8,099 nt of DNA from CAYRIF01 sp964424205. GTDB taxonomy: Bacteria > Bacteroidota > Bacteroidia > Cytophagales > Cyclobacteriaceae. The notes beneath the pieces are model-generated. The model had not been told where the DNA came from. It did no database searches and was given only the letters and a program-made list of their open reading frames with translations. Shown here in pieces: positions 1 through 5,957 of the stretch. The stretch lies in assembly GCA_964424205.1 (NCBI GenBank), contig CAYRIF010000175.1:1-8099 (forward strand), read 5' to 3'. Both the position numbers and the translations under genes were made by a program. Every line of letters begins with the position of its first letter. Positions within the stretch are counted from its first letter, which is position 1.

Positions 1-84
1 GTAAAGGGTTTCCGCAGGCTAAACTCCAGGTTCTCTATGAGAAAAAATAAGTGGTTTGCTGATTGAGGATTAATTAAATGTTAC

Positions 85-124
85 CATATAAGGCTTAGAA
101 GAATATATAAGGTTTCATATAAGA
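85..124. repeat. three copies of a 9-nt CATATAAGR repeat
   Basis: CATATAAGG lies at 85-93, TATATAAGG at 104-112 and CATATAAGA at 116-124. The same unit recurs as a perfect side-by-side pair at 942-959, on the other side of the neighbouring gene. The longer string TTACCATATAAGGC is shared exactly between 81-94 and 938-951. The rest of 1-197 holds no convincing gene, only short open frames running in from the left edge. Function is unknown; the units could be protein-binding sites or remnants of an intergenic repeat. Confidence 0.55.
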
Positions 125-197
125 GTATGGTAAAGGGCTCCGTAGGCTTCTTAGCTCAGAATCTCCTGCTAGAACTTCTAACAGGTATGACATTACG

Positions 198-812
198 CTA
201 CTCCTTCTTAAACTTCCCATCTCGCCAGTCGGTGATGAAATTTCTCCACTTGATAGGATTTAGGAAATTGTTAGGTGGTACTATTCCTGTAGTGCTGTAT
301 AGTTTGCTATAGCGAATTTGATCATCGTAAAATTTATCTTTGTCGTTCTGCTTTTTTAAAACTGTGGCTAGTGCTTTCTTTGCTTCAATGATTTTGTCCA
401 TTTCATTTTTCTCTAATTTTAGTTCATGGAAAGCGTTTACAAAATCTTCAGCTTTTGGCCAAGCCCTGACCTCAACTTCCTTTAATAGTACCACCTTTTT
501 TTTGAGCAATTGTAGTAACGAATATTCTTTGTCTTTTAGATTCTGTGGCACCACAAAACTTGCTGTTTTATAACCCACTACAGAGAACTCCAAGGTATCG
601 CCAGTATGTACTTGAATAGAAAAATAACCAGAATTATCACTGATTGTTCCTGTAAATGTATTCTTCAATGCAATGGAAGCGTAGGGTACTGTTAAAACTG
701 TATCGGCATCAACAACCACCCCCGTGAGTGTTACAATATTTCTATTCTGAGAGAGTACATTTTGCGTGAACATACCTACCAAAACTATAAGTAATACCAG
801 TATTTTTTTCAT
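198..812 (-). CDS. secreted CarboxypepD_reg-like domain protein
   Basis: The 204-residue product starts with a clear Sec signal peptide: MKK, a hydrophobic stretch at about 4-18, and probable cleavage after VLS near residue 21. A CarboxypepD_reg-like (carboxypeptidase regulatory) beta-sandwich follows at about 28-90. It is recognised by the pattern LTGVVVD at 29-35, then PYASIALKNT, then ISDNSGYFSI, then GDTLEFSVVGYK. In Bacteroidota this fold is often the N-terminal extension of TonB-dependent receptors, or stands alone in periplasmic or outer-membrane proteins. Here no barrel follows. The rest is a charged helical region (about 110-165) and a short tail rich in aromatic and basic residues (FLNPIKWRNFITDWRDGKF). 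The start is fixed by the signal peptide. The protein presumably acts in the periplasm or at the cell surface; its partner is unknown. It is separated by about 200 bp from the peptidase gene upstream, so it may have its own promoter. Confidence 0.9.
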   Translation of the reverse strand: MKKILVLLIVLVGMFTQNVLSQNRNIVTLTGVVVDADTVLTVPYASIALKNTFTGTISDNSGYFSIQVHTGDTLEFSVVGYKTASFVVPQNLKDKEYSLLQLLKKKVVLLKEVEVRAWPKAEDFVNAFHELKLEKNEMDKIIEAKKALATVLKKQNDKDKFYDDQIRYSKLYSTTGIVPPNNFLNPIKWRNFITDWRDGKFKKE

Positions 813-831
813 TTATCTATATTTTACACCA

Positions 832-848
832 TTCCGAATAAGTCGGAA
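832..848. promoter_or_regulatory. 6-bp perfect hairpin upstream of the secreted-protein gene
   Basis: TTCCGA at 832-837 and TCGGAA at 843-848 form a perfect inverted repeat with a 5-nt loop, 20 bp upstream of the start codon at 812. It could be a 5' UTR hairpin or an operator. No T-run follows on the minus strand, so it is a poor terminator for the peptidase gene upstream. Confidence 0.3.
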
Positions 849-941
849 CAAATTATAAGGCATTTGAGGTAATATGTATTAAGTTTTATGTCCTGTTTTT
901 CTGTGACACAAAAGCCTTACTTTTCTATTCTCTGTTTTTAC

Positions 942-959
942 CATATAAGGCATATAAGA
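942..959. repeat. tandem pair of the CATATAAGR 9-mer
   Basis: CATATAAGG at 942-950 is followed at once by CATATAAGA at 951-959, in the 200-bp gap between the peptidase and the secreted-protein gene. It belongs to the same repeat as 85-124. Confidence 0.55.
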
Positions 960-1013
960 ATTACCCCCTTTTTATCCAATTCCAGACATGTATTTTAAAA
1001 TTAATCATAAGAT

Positions 1014-2066
1014 TTAACGTTCCCAATTATATTTATCCAATGACTCCAATGCCTTGGTTAATAGTTTAATACTCGCTTCTATATCATCTTTATCTGCCAT
1101 TTCTATTACCTGATGCAAGTGCCTTGTAGGAATAGAAATTGCCCCTGAAATAGCACCATTCTGTCCGCTGCGTTGTACTCCTGCGGTGTCTGTTCCTCCA
1201 GCAACCAGTACTTCTGGTTGCCATTTGATTTTGTTTTTATCAGCAATTCCTTTTAGGTAATCCACCATTCTATAATCACAAATGGTCATGGCATCTAGTA
1301 TTTTTATCGCTGTGCCCTCGCCTAGTTTTGTGACCATTTCATGTGGCTGCGCGCCAGGTAAATCAAAAGCAATGGTGGTATCCAGCCCTAGTCCGAAATC
1401 AGGATTGATGATTTGCGCGGCTACCTTTGCTCCTCGTACGCCTACCTCCTCCTGCACTGTAAACACACCGTAAATATCGTAGGGGAATTTCTTTAGGTTC
1501 TTGAGTGCCTCTATCAAAATATACACCGACACTCTATTATCGATAGATTTACAGTTCACGCAATTACCCATCTCAATGAGTTCCCTTTCACGAGTAATCG
1601 GATTGCCAATAGACACATACTGCTCCACTTCCTTCTTGCTCATTCCCATGTCTATGAAGTAATCGGTAATCTTAGGAATTTTATTTCTTTCTTCGGAGGT
1701 CATCACGTGAATTGGCTTACTGCCCATCACGCCAATCACATCTTTTTTTCCATGAATGATCACCCTTTGTGCTGTTAAAGTCTTAGGATCAAAACCTCCT
1801 AAAGTAGCGAACCTTATAAAGCCATTGTCATCAATGTGGGTCACCATAAAACCAATCTCATCCATATGCGCAGCAACCATCACTTTTTTACCGCCGGGGT
1901 TCTTTGTCGCTTTCTTCAAAGCAATCACATTACCCATGTTATCCACTTCTATGCTATCTACAAATGGCTTTACTTCTTCAATGACCAACGCGCTGATTCT
2001 TTGTTCAAATCCAGGAGCACCTGCAATCTCACATATTTTGGCTAATAATTTTGTATTTATACTCAT
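1014..2066 (-). CDS. M42-family metallo-aminopeptidase (glutamyl aminopeptidase / FrvX-type)
   Basis: The 350-residue length is normal for the M42 family, cytosolic di-metal (zinc or cobalt) aminopeptidases that often assemble into TET-like dodecamers and trim short peptides. The expected active-site pattern is visible. AAHMDEIGF carries metal ligand H67 and D69. CKSIDNR carries the bridging D176. VQEEVGVRGA carries the probable catalytic base E206 and metal ligand E207. LGLDTT carries metal ligand D229. The C-terminal RHLHQVIEM carries H318 at the place of the usual last metal ligand. All key residues are present, so the enzyme should be active. There is no signal peptide, which suggests the cytoplasm. 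Older annotations call this family endoglucanase M, which is misleading. Two perfect TAnnTTTG boxes lie upstream, at 2092-2099 and 2134-2141, so it is probably transcribed from its own promoter despite the same-strand gene 132 bp upstream. Confidence 0.95.
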   Translation of the reverse strand: MSINTKLLAKICEIAGAPGFEQRISALVIEEVKPFVDSIEVDNMGNVIALKKATKNPGGKKVMVAAHMDEIGFMVTHIDDNGFIRFATLGGFDPKTLTAQRVIIHGKKDVIGVMGSKPIHVMTSEERNKIPKITDYFIDMGMSKKEVEQYVSIGNPITRERELIEMGNCVNCKSIDNRVSVYILIEALKNLKKFPYDIYGVFTVQEEVGVRGAKVAAQIINPDFGLGLDTTIAFDLPGAQPHEMVTKLGEGTAIKILDAMTICDYRMVDYLKGIADKNKIKWQPEVLVAGGTDTAGVQRSGQNGAISGAISIPTRHLHQVIEMADKDDIEASIKLLTKALESLDKYNWER

Positions 2067-2091
2067 CCCATTTTATCTAAATCCGTTACGA

Positions 2092-2099
2092 CAAATCTA
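2092..2099 (-). promoter_or_regulatory. candidate -7 promoter box for the M42 peptidase
   Basis: Read on the minus strand this is TAGATTTG, a perfect match to the Bacteroidota -7 element TAnnTTTG. It ends 25 bp before the start codon at 2066, giving a short leader. No TTTG is seen at the usual distance of 19-20 nt upstream, so it is only a candidate. Confidence 0.4.
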
Positions 2100-2133
2100 A
2101 TAGAAGTTATGTTATAAATTATGTATCAACTAA

Positions 2134-2141
2134 CAAATCTA
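2134..2141 (-). promoter_or_regulatory. second candidate -7 promoter box for the M42 peptidase
   Basis: A second perfect TAGATTTG on the minus strand, 42 bp upstream of the first. TGTG, a one-mismatch match to the -33 TTTG, precedes it by 19 nt. It may be the main promoter or an alternative one. Confidence 0.35.
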
Positions 2142-2198
2142 TATTTCCCATTTGCCAATACACATTCATTTATTAACCTACTATAGCACCATGGCTTT

Positions 2199-2486
2199 TT
2201 AAACCAACACGTCACATTCAAAAGATTCATATTTCTGTTTGAATAATGGATCTCTTAATTCATGAAATTTTTTGTGCATCTCCGTTTCTTCTAATTTATC
2301 CTTGGACGCTTTGCTATCCCAATATTCTAACAACCAATATTTATTACTTTCACTTCGGTCTTTGAAAATATGATAATGATCCAACCCAACGGGCTTAGCA
2401 TCTTGTTTTTCCTCAAACTTTTGCATCTCCAGAAAGGTGGTTTCATTGCCTTCCTTCACATCGAATGATACTATATGTACATACAT
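2199..2486 (-). CDS. small antibiotic biosynthesis monooxygenase (ABM)-like protein
   Basis: The 95-residue product fits a single ferredoxin-like dimeric alpha/beta barrel domain of the ABM type. It opens with a beta strand (MYVHIVSFDV), then a helix with FLEMQKFEEKQ, a GLDHYHIFKD hairpin, the strand KYWLLEYWDSKAS (49-61), and a helix with H71, F74 and H75. The E-x-W element (E54, W56) followed by a helix carrying H and F is typical of the family. Members include cofactor-free monooxygenases and quinol oxidases, but many are uncharacterised, and the substrate cannot be read from the sequence. It is probably cytoplasmic and dimeric. There is no Shine-Dalgarno sequence; an AT-rich leader with an A-run precedes the ATG. 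It sits between the PII-like gene and the peptidase with gaps of 161 and 132 bp, so tight operon coupling is unlikely. Confidence 0.8.
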   Translation of the reverse strand: MYVHIVSFDVKEGNETTFLEMQKFEEKQDAKPVGLDHYHIFKDRSESNKYWLLEYWDSKASKDKLEETEMHKKFHELRDPLFKQKYESFECDVLV

Positions 2487-2647
2487 GATATCTTTTTTTT
2501 ATTGTGTTACAATTAAATATACCCATTAGTATATCTGTTTTCTTTATTCAAAGCTAGGCACACTAGCCACTTCATCTTGTAACTATTGTTACGCATAAAA
2601 TTGACTTTTATCAGTGACATACCATCGTTCATTTGACAGTTTTTCCT

Positions 2648-2971
2648 CTATATACGTGCTACATTTGTGGAACTATCCACATTTAATTCATAGGCATGTA
2701 TCGGTTTGGCCAGTTTTTGAAGCTGATTAAACTTTTTAACTTCCTCAATAATACCTTTTGCTTGAGAAGTACTTACAAAGGAGAAACACATCGCAGAAAA
2801 TATAGGATGAGACTCGCGATACTTTGACTTTTCCCCCTCTTCTTTTTCTATATTCCATGTTCTAAAACCTTTGGCTTCTATCTCACTAAAAACCGTTATG
2901 TGTTTTCTCAAAAAGATGTTATGAATAGCAGTTTTGTAATCCTCAGAAGCGAGAACAATAATCAATTTCAT
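2648..2971 (-). CDS. PII-like small regulatory protein (107 aa)
   Basis: The best start is the ATG at 2971, giving 107 residues. A longer reading from 3067 would add 32 AT-rich, non-conserved-looking residues ahead of the natural first strand. From the chosen start the order fits the PII-like ferredoxin fold: strand MKLIIVLAS, helix EDYKTAIHNIFLRKH, strand ITVFSEIEAKGFR, a charged loop at about 38-56 where PII carries its T-loop, strand IFSAMCFSFV, helix SQAKGIIEEVKKFNQLQ, and last strand IHAYELNVD. True GlnB/GlnK proteins bind ATP, ADP and 2-oxoglutarate and act on ammonium transporters and glutamine synthetase. This one lacks a recognisable uridylylation tyrosine loop and the GlnB signature, so it is a divergent member with unknown ligand and target. 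In other Bacteroidota such small PII-like genes often lie beside metal or RND efflux genes, but none is seen here. Confidence 0.7.
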   Translation of the reverse strand: MKLIIVLASEDYKTAIHNIFLRKHITVFSEIEAKGFRTWNIEKEEGEKSKYRESHPIFSAMCFSFVSTSQAKGIIEEVKKFNQLQKLAKPIHAYELNVDSSTNVARI

Positions 2972-3169
2972 AATTTTAGTATTTAATTTTCTTATGCCAT
3001 AACATATATAACTTACAATAAAAAAAATATGATAAATATCAATGTCAGCAATGAGTTTTATCAACAAATAAATATTCAGTATTCATTAACTTAGTAGTAC
3101 TGAACAAAACCGATCGCTATTTTGAATGTCAGGAGTGTTTCAGTTTTAATAAAAAAAAGTAAAAATTAT

Positions 3170-3586
3170 ATGGAAAATCTAAAAGAGGCTAACACCGATT
3201 TCCTTTTGGAAATAGGGTTAGAGAGTTTACATCAAGAAAGTAGTAAATGGATATCTGAAATCAATCTTTGGAAGCTGGAGCTTTCCTTTTTTCAAAAACT
3301 GTTGGATAAGTATTCAAAGAATTTTTCGACAGAAAAGCAAAGAAAAGAATTAGACCATTTTCAAAATCTAATCACCTATTATAATGGTGAATTGCTAGAT
3401 CAATTCATGCAAAAAATTAGAAAGCATGAGAAATCACTTGTTGGCGAGTTGAAAAATGATATTAAAATAGATGAAACGATTTACAGAAAAAAACATTGGG
3501 AGATTGCCAATGAAATAAAATCACTGGCGGGAGAGTACTACCACAACAAAAAGAATTTTTTTAAATTTATCGAATCCGTTTTGTAG
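3170..3586 (+). CDS. all-helical protein of unknown function (138 aa)
   Basis: The only clear plus-strand gene. I place the start at the ATG at 3170, with an A-rich leader just before it; a longer version from a TTG at 3122 would add 16 basic residues and is less likely. I do not recognise the family with certainty. The product has no signal peptide and no membrane segment. It is rich in K and E, and looks like a bundle of three or four long amphipathic helices: about 13-50 (W27, W34, a run of hydrophobics every 3-4 residues), 55-95 (DHFQNLI, MQKIRKHEKSL) and 102-137. Similar helical proteins of this size in Bacteroidota sometimes lie near stress genes (weak recollection, not checked). It is divergent from the PII-like gene and converges on the usp gene across the 728-bp repeat region. 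Repeated H and E residues (H21, H63, H86, H109) could suggest metal binding, but no hemerythrin pattern is present. Confidence 0.8.
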   Translation: MENLKEANTDFLLEIGLESLHQESSKWISEINLWKLELSFFQKLLDKYSKNFSTEKQRKELDHFQNLITYYNGELLDQFMQKIRKHEKSLVGELKNDIKIDETIYRKKHWEIANEIKSLAGEYYHNKKNFFKFIESVL

Positions 3587-3668
3587 TTATCTGCTTGCTA
3601 TATTATATTTCACATTGTTTACCGTTTTAACAAAGGGCATTTGTAACACTCTTACTATCAGATAATTA

Positions 3669-3725
3669 CCACGTGCTTCGCTGCAAATCAAATAGCCCAA
3701 TTTTGGGTACTTGCAATTATCGTGG
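3669..3725. repeat. nested imperfect palindrome
   Basis: Three pairs of arms are nested around one centre: CCACG 3669-3673 with CGTGG 3721-3725, TGCAA 3682-3686 with TTGCA 3711-3715, and CCCAA 3696-3700 with TTGGG 3703-3707. Together they could fold into one long branched stem. It is the first block of the repeat mosaic that fills the gene-free stretch 3587-4314. No coding sequence was found in that stretch on either strand. Confidence 0.5.
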
Positions 3726-3748
3726 CGCATCTGCTTCGCCTGCCTGCT

Positions 3749-3850
3749 GGTTGCAAAATCCTCGAAATATACTCCTATATCTTCGGTTTTTTTTCGTGGC
3801 TATCGGGATCACATATACACCAAGCTAATCACATGAATAATACGGGTTAA
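3749..3850. repeat. diverged direct repeat, copy A
   Basis: This copy starts GGTTGCAAAATCC and ends with CACATATACACCAAGC, TAATCACATGAATAAT and GTTAA. It matches copy B at 4246-4334 block by block in the same order and orientation: GGTTGnAAAATCCT, then CACATAnACACCA, then CTAATCnCATGAATAAT, then GTTAA. The middle is more diverged. Its last bases overlap the left arm of the palindrome at 3847-4012. Confidence 0.6.
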
Positions 3851-4012
3851 CATCAAAATTCCGCATATAATCCGTTTCTTTCCCGCCCACTGGCAGGCAG
3901 GTTCGCCCATGTATCTGCATAAAATTAAACCGTAGCTACGGCTATGCTTGAATTTTGTGCATCACCTGAGCAAAAAATAATCCAGATTATTTATACGGCA
4001 TTTTGATGTTAA
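3847..4012. repeat. long inverted repeat with nested palindromes
   Basis: The outer arms are TTAACATCAAAAT at 3847-3859 and its exact complement ATTTTGATGTTAA at 4000-4012, a 13-bp perfect match. The match continues inward imperfectly through CCG and TATAA. Inside lie a second pair, TGCATAAAATT 3916-3926 with AATTTTGTGCA 3951-3961 (10 of 11 matching), the 12-bp perfect palindrome CCGTAGCTACGG at 3930-3941, and AAATAATC 3975-3982 with GATTATTT 3985-3992. The nesting suggests a foldable non-coding mobile or intergenic element. No transposase lies nearby. Confidence 0.65.
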
Positions 4013-4168
4013 AATGGTATTACTAATTTCACTACAAAGGAATAATCCCAAATCTGGAAGATGGCATTATCTTGGCGTATCCACTTCACTTGCCTGCAGA
4101 CAATGTCATTAGATTAGGGCTTTTTTTTCATGCTCGGTATGAATTCGGTTTTATATCATATACATTTT

Positions 4169-4188
4169 GGTTTGTGGGGACACAAACC
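4169..4188. repeat. perfect 8-bp hairpin with GGGA loop
   Basis: GGTTTGTG at 4169-4176 pairs exactly with CACAAACC at 4181-4188 around the 4-nt loop GGGA. The stem can extend by two A-T pairs if one C is bulged. It is not followed by a T-run on either strand, so it is more likely part of the repeat mosaic than a terminator. Confidence 0.5.
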
Positions 4189-4245
4189 CAAGGAGATTTC
4201 AGCATTTATATGCTTAACTTGATGACGTTGTGCCTGCGGAAGATA

Positions 4246-4334
4246 GGTTGAAAAATCCTTGTAATCTAAGCGACAGTCCTTGTATTTTGACGCCTCACAT
4301 ACACCATCCTAATCTCATGAATAATGTATGTTAA
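4246..4334. repeat. diverged direct repeat, copy B, overlapping the usp 3' end
   Basis: This is the second copy of the repeat at 3749-3850. It runs from GGTTGAAAAATCC to CATGAATAAT and GTTAA. Its last 20 bases (4315-4334) lie inside the usp gene and encode its final residues (about NIHYS and the stop codon). Confidence 0.6.
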
Positions 4335-5151
4335 TTGACAAAACAGGTATATCAAGGTGATTAATCACATTTTCAGTAAAGCTACCTGTAATGAGCCTTG
4401 CTATACTTCTTCTTCCATGGGTAACCATGGCAACCGCATCAGCATTGATTTGATTACTATATTTTTTCAAGCCATCCTCAATATCAAAACAGTTATAGAT
4501 TTCCGAGGTGTCGAGCAATACTCCTGCCCTATCCTTAAAAATGCTCATCTTTTCTTTAATTTTTTCCGTATCTATAAAATTCAGAGGTGTAACCAAATAC
4601 AAAAGATTTAGTCTTGCATCATTTAATTTAGCAAAATTCAATACCTGTTCAAATGATTCCAGCATATCTTTTTCAAAGTCAGAAGCAAATATGATTTTTG
4701 AAAGCTTGAGCGGTTTTGATGTACTTTTGACTACAAATACAGGCGCACTAGATAAGCGAACAATTTTTTGTGTAGTAGAACCAATAAATAATTCTTTGAC
4801 ACCACTTGTACCATGTGAACCCATTACTATGAAATCACAATCATATTTTTCTAAGTGGTCAATTATATTGATATATCTTTCACTGTAATGAATATACCGC
4901 TTGGCAGAGACCCCCTCCTTTTCTGCTTTTTCAACTAATTCATCAAGACGAACATTTACTTTTTTAACTTTTTTTGTAATGTCAGGATACAATTTTTCCT
5001 GATTCGATGTCATATTAATCCAGTCGATAGGAATCGACATCAGGTGTAAAAAATGAATTTCTGCCTTTGCTTTTTTTGCAAAGTCCAATGCCACTTGTGC
5101 TGCATAATCAGCACATTCCGAAAAATCTGTAGGAACCAATATTCGTTTCAT
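4315..5151 (-). CDS. tandem universal stress protein (UspA family)
   Basis: The preferred start at 5151 gives 278 residues beginning MKRILVPTDFS, the standard first strand of a Usp domain; starting at 5193 would add 14 residues ahead of it. Two Usp domains are fused: about 1-142 and 150-274. Domain 1 has the full ATP-binding pattern G-x2-G-x9-G-S at 111-125 (GSHG then GS) and ends with the strand PVFVVK. Domain 2 begins KIIFASDFE (152-160) and has THGRRSIARLITGS (244-257), but the first glycine of the pattern is V243, so its nucleotide site is probably altered. Tandem Usps are cytoplasmic proteins linked to starvation, hypoxia or energy stress in many bacteria; their molecular role is mostly unknown. 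There is no Shine-Dalgarno sequence. The last few codons and the stop lie in an intergenic repeat. The upstream gap to 5343 has no clear promoter match. Confidence 0.93.
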   Translation of the reverse strand: MKRILVPTDFSECADYAAQVALDFAKKAKAEIHFLHLMSIPIDWINMTSNQEKLYPDITKKVKKVNVRLDELVEKAEKEGVSAKRYIHYSERYINIIDHLEKYDCDFIVMGSHGTSGVKELFIGSTTQKIVRLSSAPVFVVKSTSKPLKLSKIIFASDFEKDMLESFEQVLNFAKLNDARLNLLYLVTPLNFIDTEKIKEKMSIFKDRAGVLLDTSEIYNCFDIEDGLKKYSNQINADAVAMVTHGRRSIARLITGSFTENVINHLDIPVLSINIHYS

Positions 5152-5334
5152 AACATAACCGTTTATTTTCTTGCTGTGGTAAATGACATACATACCAACT
5201 AATTATGAAATGATTAATGTCAAGTATTGCGGTGATTTTGGTTATTTACGTAACCAGGGATAGGCATCAACTTCGAGTTAGCGCCTACAAAATCAACAGG
5301 TGGCGGGAAAGTATGCGAAAGCAAAGAAGCTTAT

Positions 5335-5382
5335 AAAAACAAAAAACGGGAAGTTGCATTATTTAAAACACTTTTCCCGTTT
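5335..5382 (-). terminator. strong intrinsic terminator, minus strand
   Basis: Read on the minus strand, AAACGGGAA (5382-5374) pairs perfectly with TTCCCGTTT (5352-5344), a 9-bp stem with a 21-nt loop. A T-rich tail, TTTTTTGTTTTT, runs through 5346-5335. No annotated gene ends just upstream on this strand: the permease stops about 620 bp away. The terminator therefore implies a short transcript of its own. Confidence 0.7.
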
Positions 5383-5592
5383 CATCTAATAATTTCCGTA
5401 AAAACTAATAAACGCCAATGTTACTGTTATTATGACTTTCTTTCAAATTCAAAATCCGAAGATTTTTCCTTTTCCATGCTAACTAAATCATCCTTCCTCT
5501 CTTCCTTCTCTAAGTCCCGTAGGCATTAAAAATTTCCGAAATTCTTGAGTAACTTAGCCAAGATTTTACGCTTGTCTTTTATCTCTCACATT
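5344..5592 (-). ncRNA. candidate small RNA or small-protein gene
   Basis: A promoter at 5600-5630 and a terminator at 5335-5382 bracket about 250 nt on the minus strand. I do not recognise a known RNA family. The transcript would include AAAATC-TTCG-GATTTT at 5466-5451, a stem with a stable cUUCGg loop, and AATTT-CGG-AAATT near 5540. It also holds short reading frames. ATG at 5477 opens a 15-codon frame, MEKEKSSDFEFERKS, ending in double TAA stops at 5432 and 5429. The same frame is open without an ATG for another 16 charged codons upstream, then after one TAA continues in a lysine- and leucine-rich stretch (RKILAKLLKNFGNF). A purine-rich run of 21 nt (5511-5491) sits ahead of the ATG. It may be a regulatory RNA, a leader peptide, a small protein or a broken gene. 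The end positions are estimates. Confidence 0.4.
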
Positions 5593-5599
5593 GATGGTA

Positions 5600-5630
5600 T
5601 AAAGGTAATATTATTTCTGAGAAAAGCAAA
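5600..5630 (-). promoter_or_regulatory. Bacteroidota-type promoter for the candidate small RNA
   Basis: On the minus strand TTTG at 5630-5627 is followed after exactly 19 nt by TACCTTTA at 5607-5600. This matches the primary sigma consensus of Bacteroidota (TTTG, 19-20 nt, TAnnTTTG) in 11 of 12 positions, the last base excepted, counting n as free. Transcription would start near 5592. It lies 17 bp from the nearest DnaA box, so DnaA binding could affect it (inference). Confidence 0.5.
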
Positions 5631-5646
5631 TTTTTTAGCACTTTTT

Positions 5647-5832
5647 TTATCCACAACTTATGCACTTAAAATACTGCTATTCACATAGTTATCCACATTC
5701 TATCCTACAATAAGGAGTGATTTTTTTACACCTTATTTATTATTCTAACCAACATACTTTATTAAAAATACAGATTCTTAATTTTACAATAGCACTCTAA
5801 TACTTTATTTTGGAGGAAATCCATTATCCACA
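5647..5832. other. candidate replication origin: DnaA-box cluster with AT-rich segment
   Basis: Three perfect DnaA boxes, TTATCCACA, lie at 5647-5655, 5689-5697 and 5824-5832. Two one-mismatch boxes lie between the first pair: TTATGCACT at 5658-5666 and CTATTCACA at 5677-5685. All five point the same way. Four are packed within 51 bp, and the fifth lies 126 bp on. The segment between, 5698-5823, is about 23% GC by hand count (28 of the 120 bases 5701-5820) and could be the unwinding element. The stretch is free of genes. In Bacteroidota oriC is often not next to dnaA, so the lack of dnaA here does not argue against it. A further weak reverse match (TGTGAAAAA) lies at 5954-5962. The alternative is DnaA-titrating or regulatory sites. 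Confidence 0.6.
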
Positions 5833-5957
5833 TCTCTGAACTTATACGATTTTAATTTTGAGATGTCGTAATATTAGATTGAATTCCTTTTTGTAAAACC
5901 CATGAAAATCAGTTAGACTAACTAGTTACGGCAACTTATTGTAGAGAAGATTGTGTG

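Noticed and set aside
1..66. Plus-strand frames running in from the left edge (ending near 50 and 66) as the end of a gene
   Set aside because: Two frames are open and neither is clearly protein-like. The bases also take part in a repeat (1-20 and 129-147).
127..312. Plus-strand 61-codon ORF
   Set aside because: It largely overlaps the secreted-protein gene on the other strand and its start lies in repeat sequence; no family resemblance.
1756..2100. Plus-strand 114-codon ORF
   Set aside because: Antisense shadow of the M42 peptidase, whose catalytic motifs are all intact.
2671..2679. Another DnaA box (CTATCCACA)
   Set aside because: One-mismatch single match inside the PII-like coding region, with no neighbours.
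3600..4200. Integron attC site or CRISPR array
   Set aside because: The palindromes do not show the paired RYYYAAC/GTTRRRY ends of attC, and there is no regular repeat-spacer pattern.
5344..5592. tmRNA, RNase P RNA or a tRNA
   Set aside because: No tRNA-like acceptor or T-loop sequence, no CCA end, and none of the conserved RNase P core was seen; the length is also too short for tmRNA or RNase P RNA.
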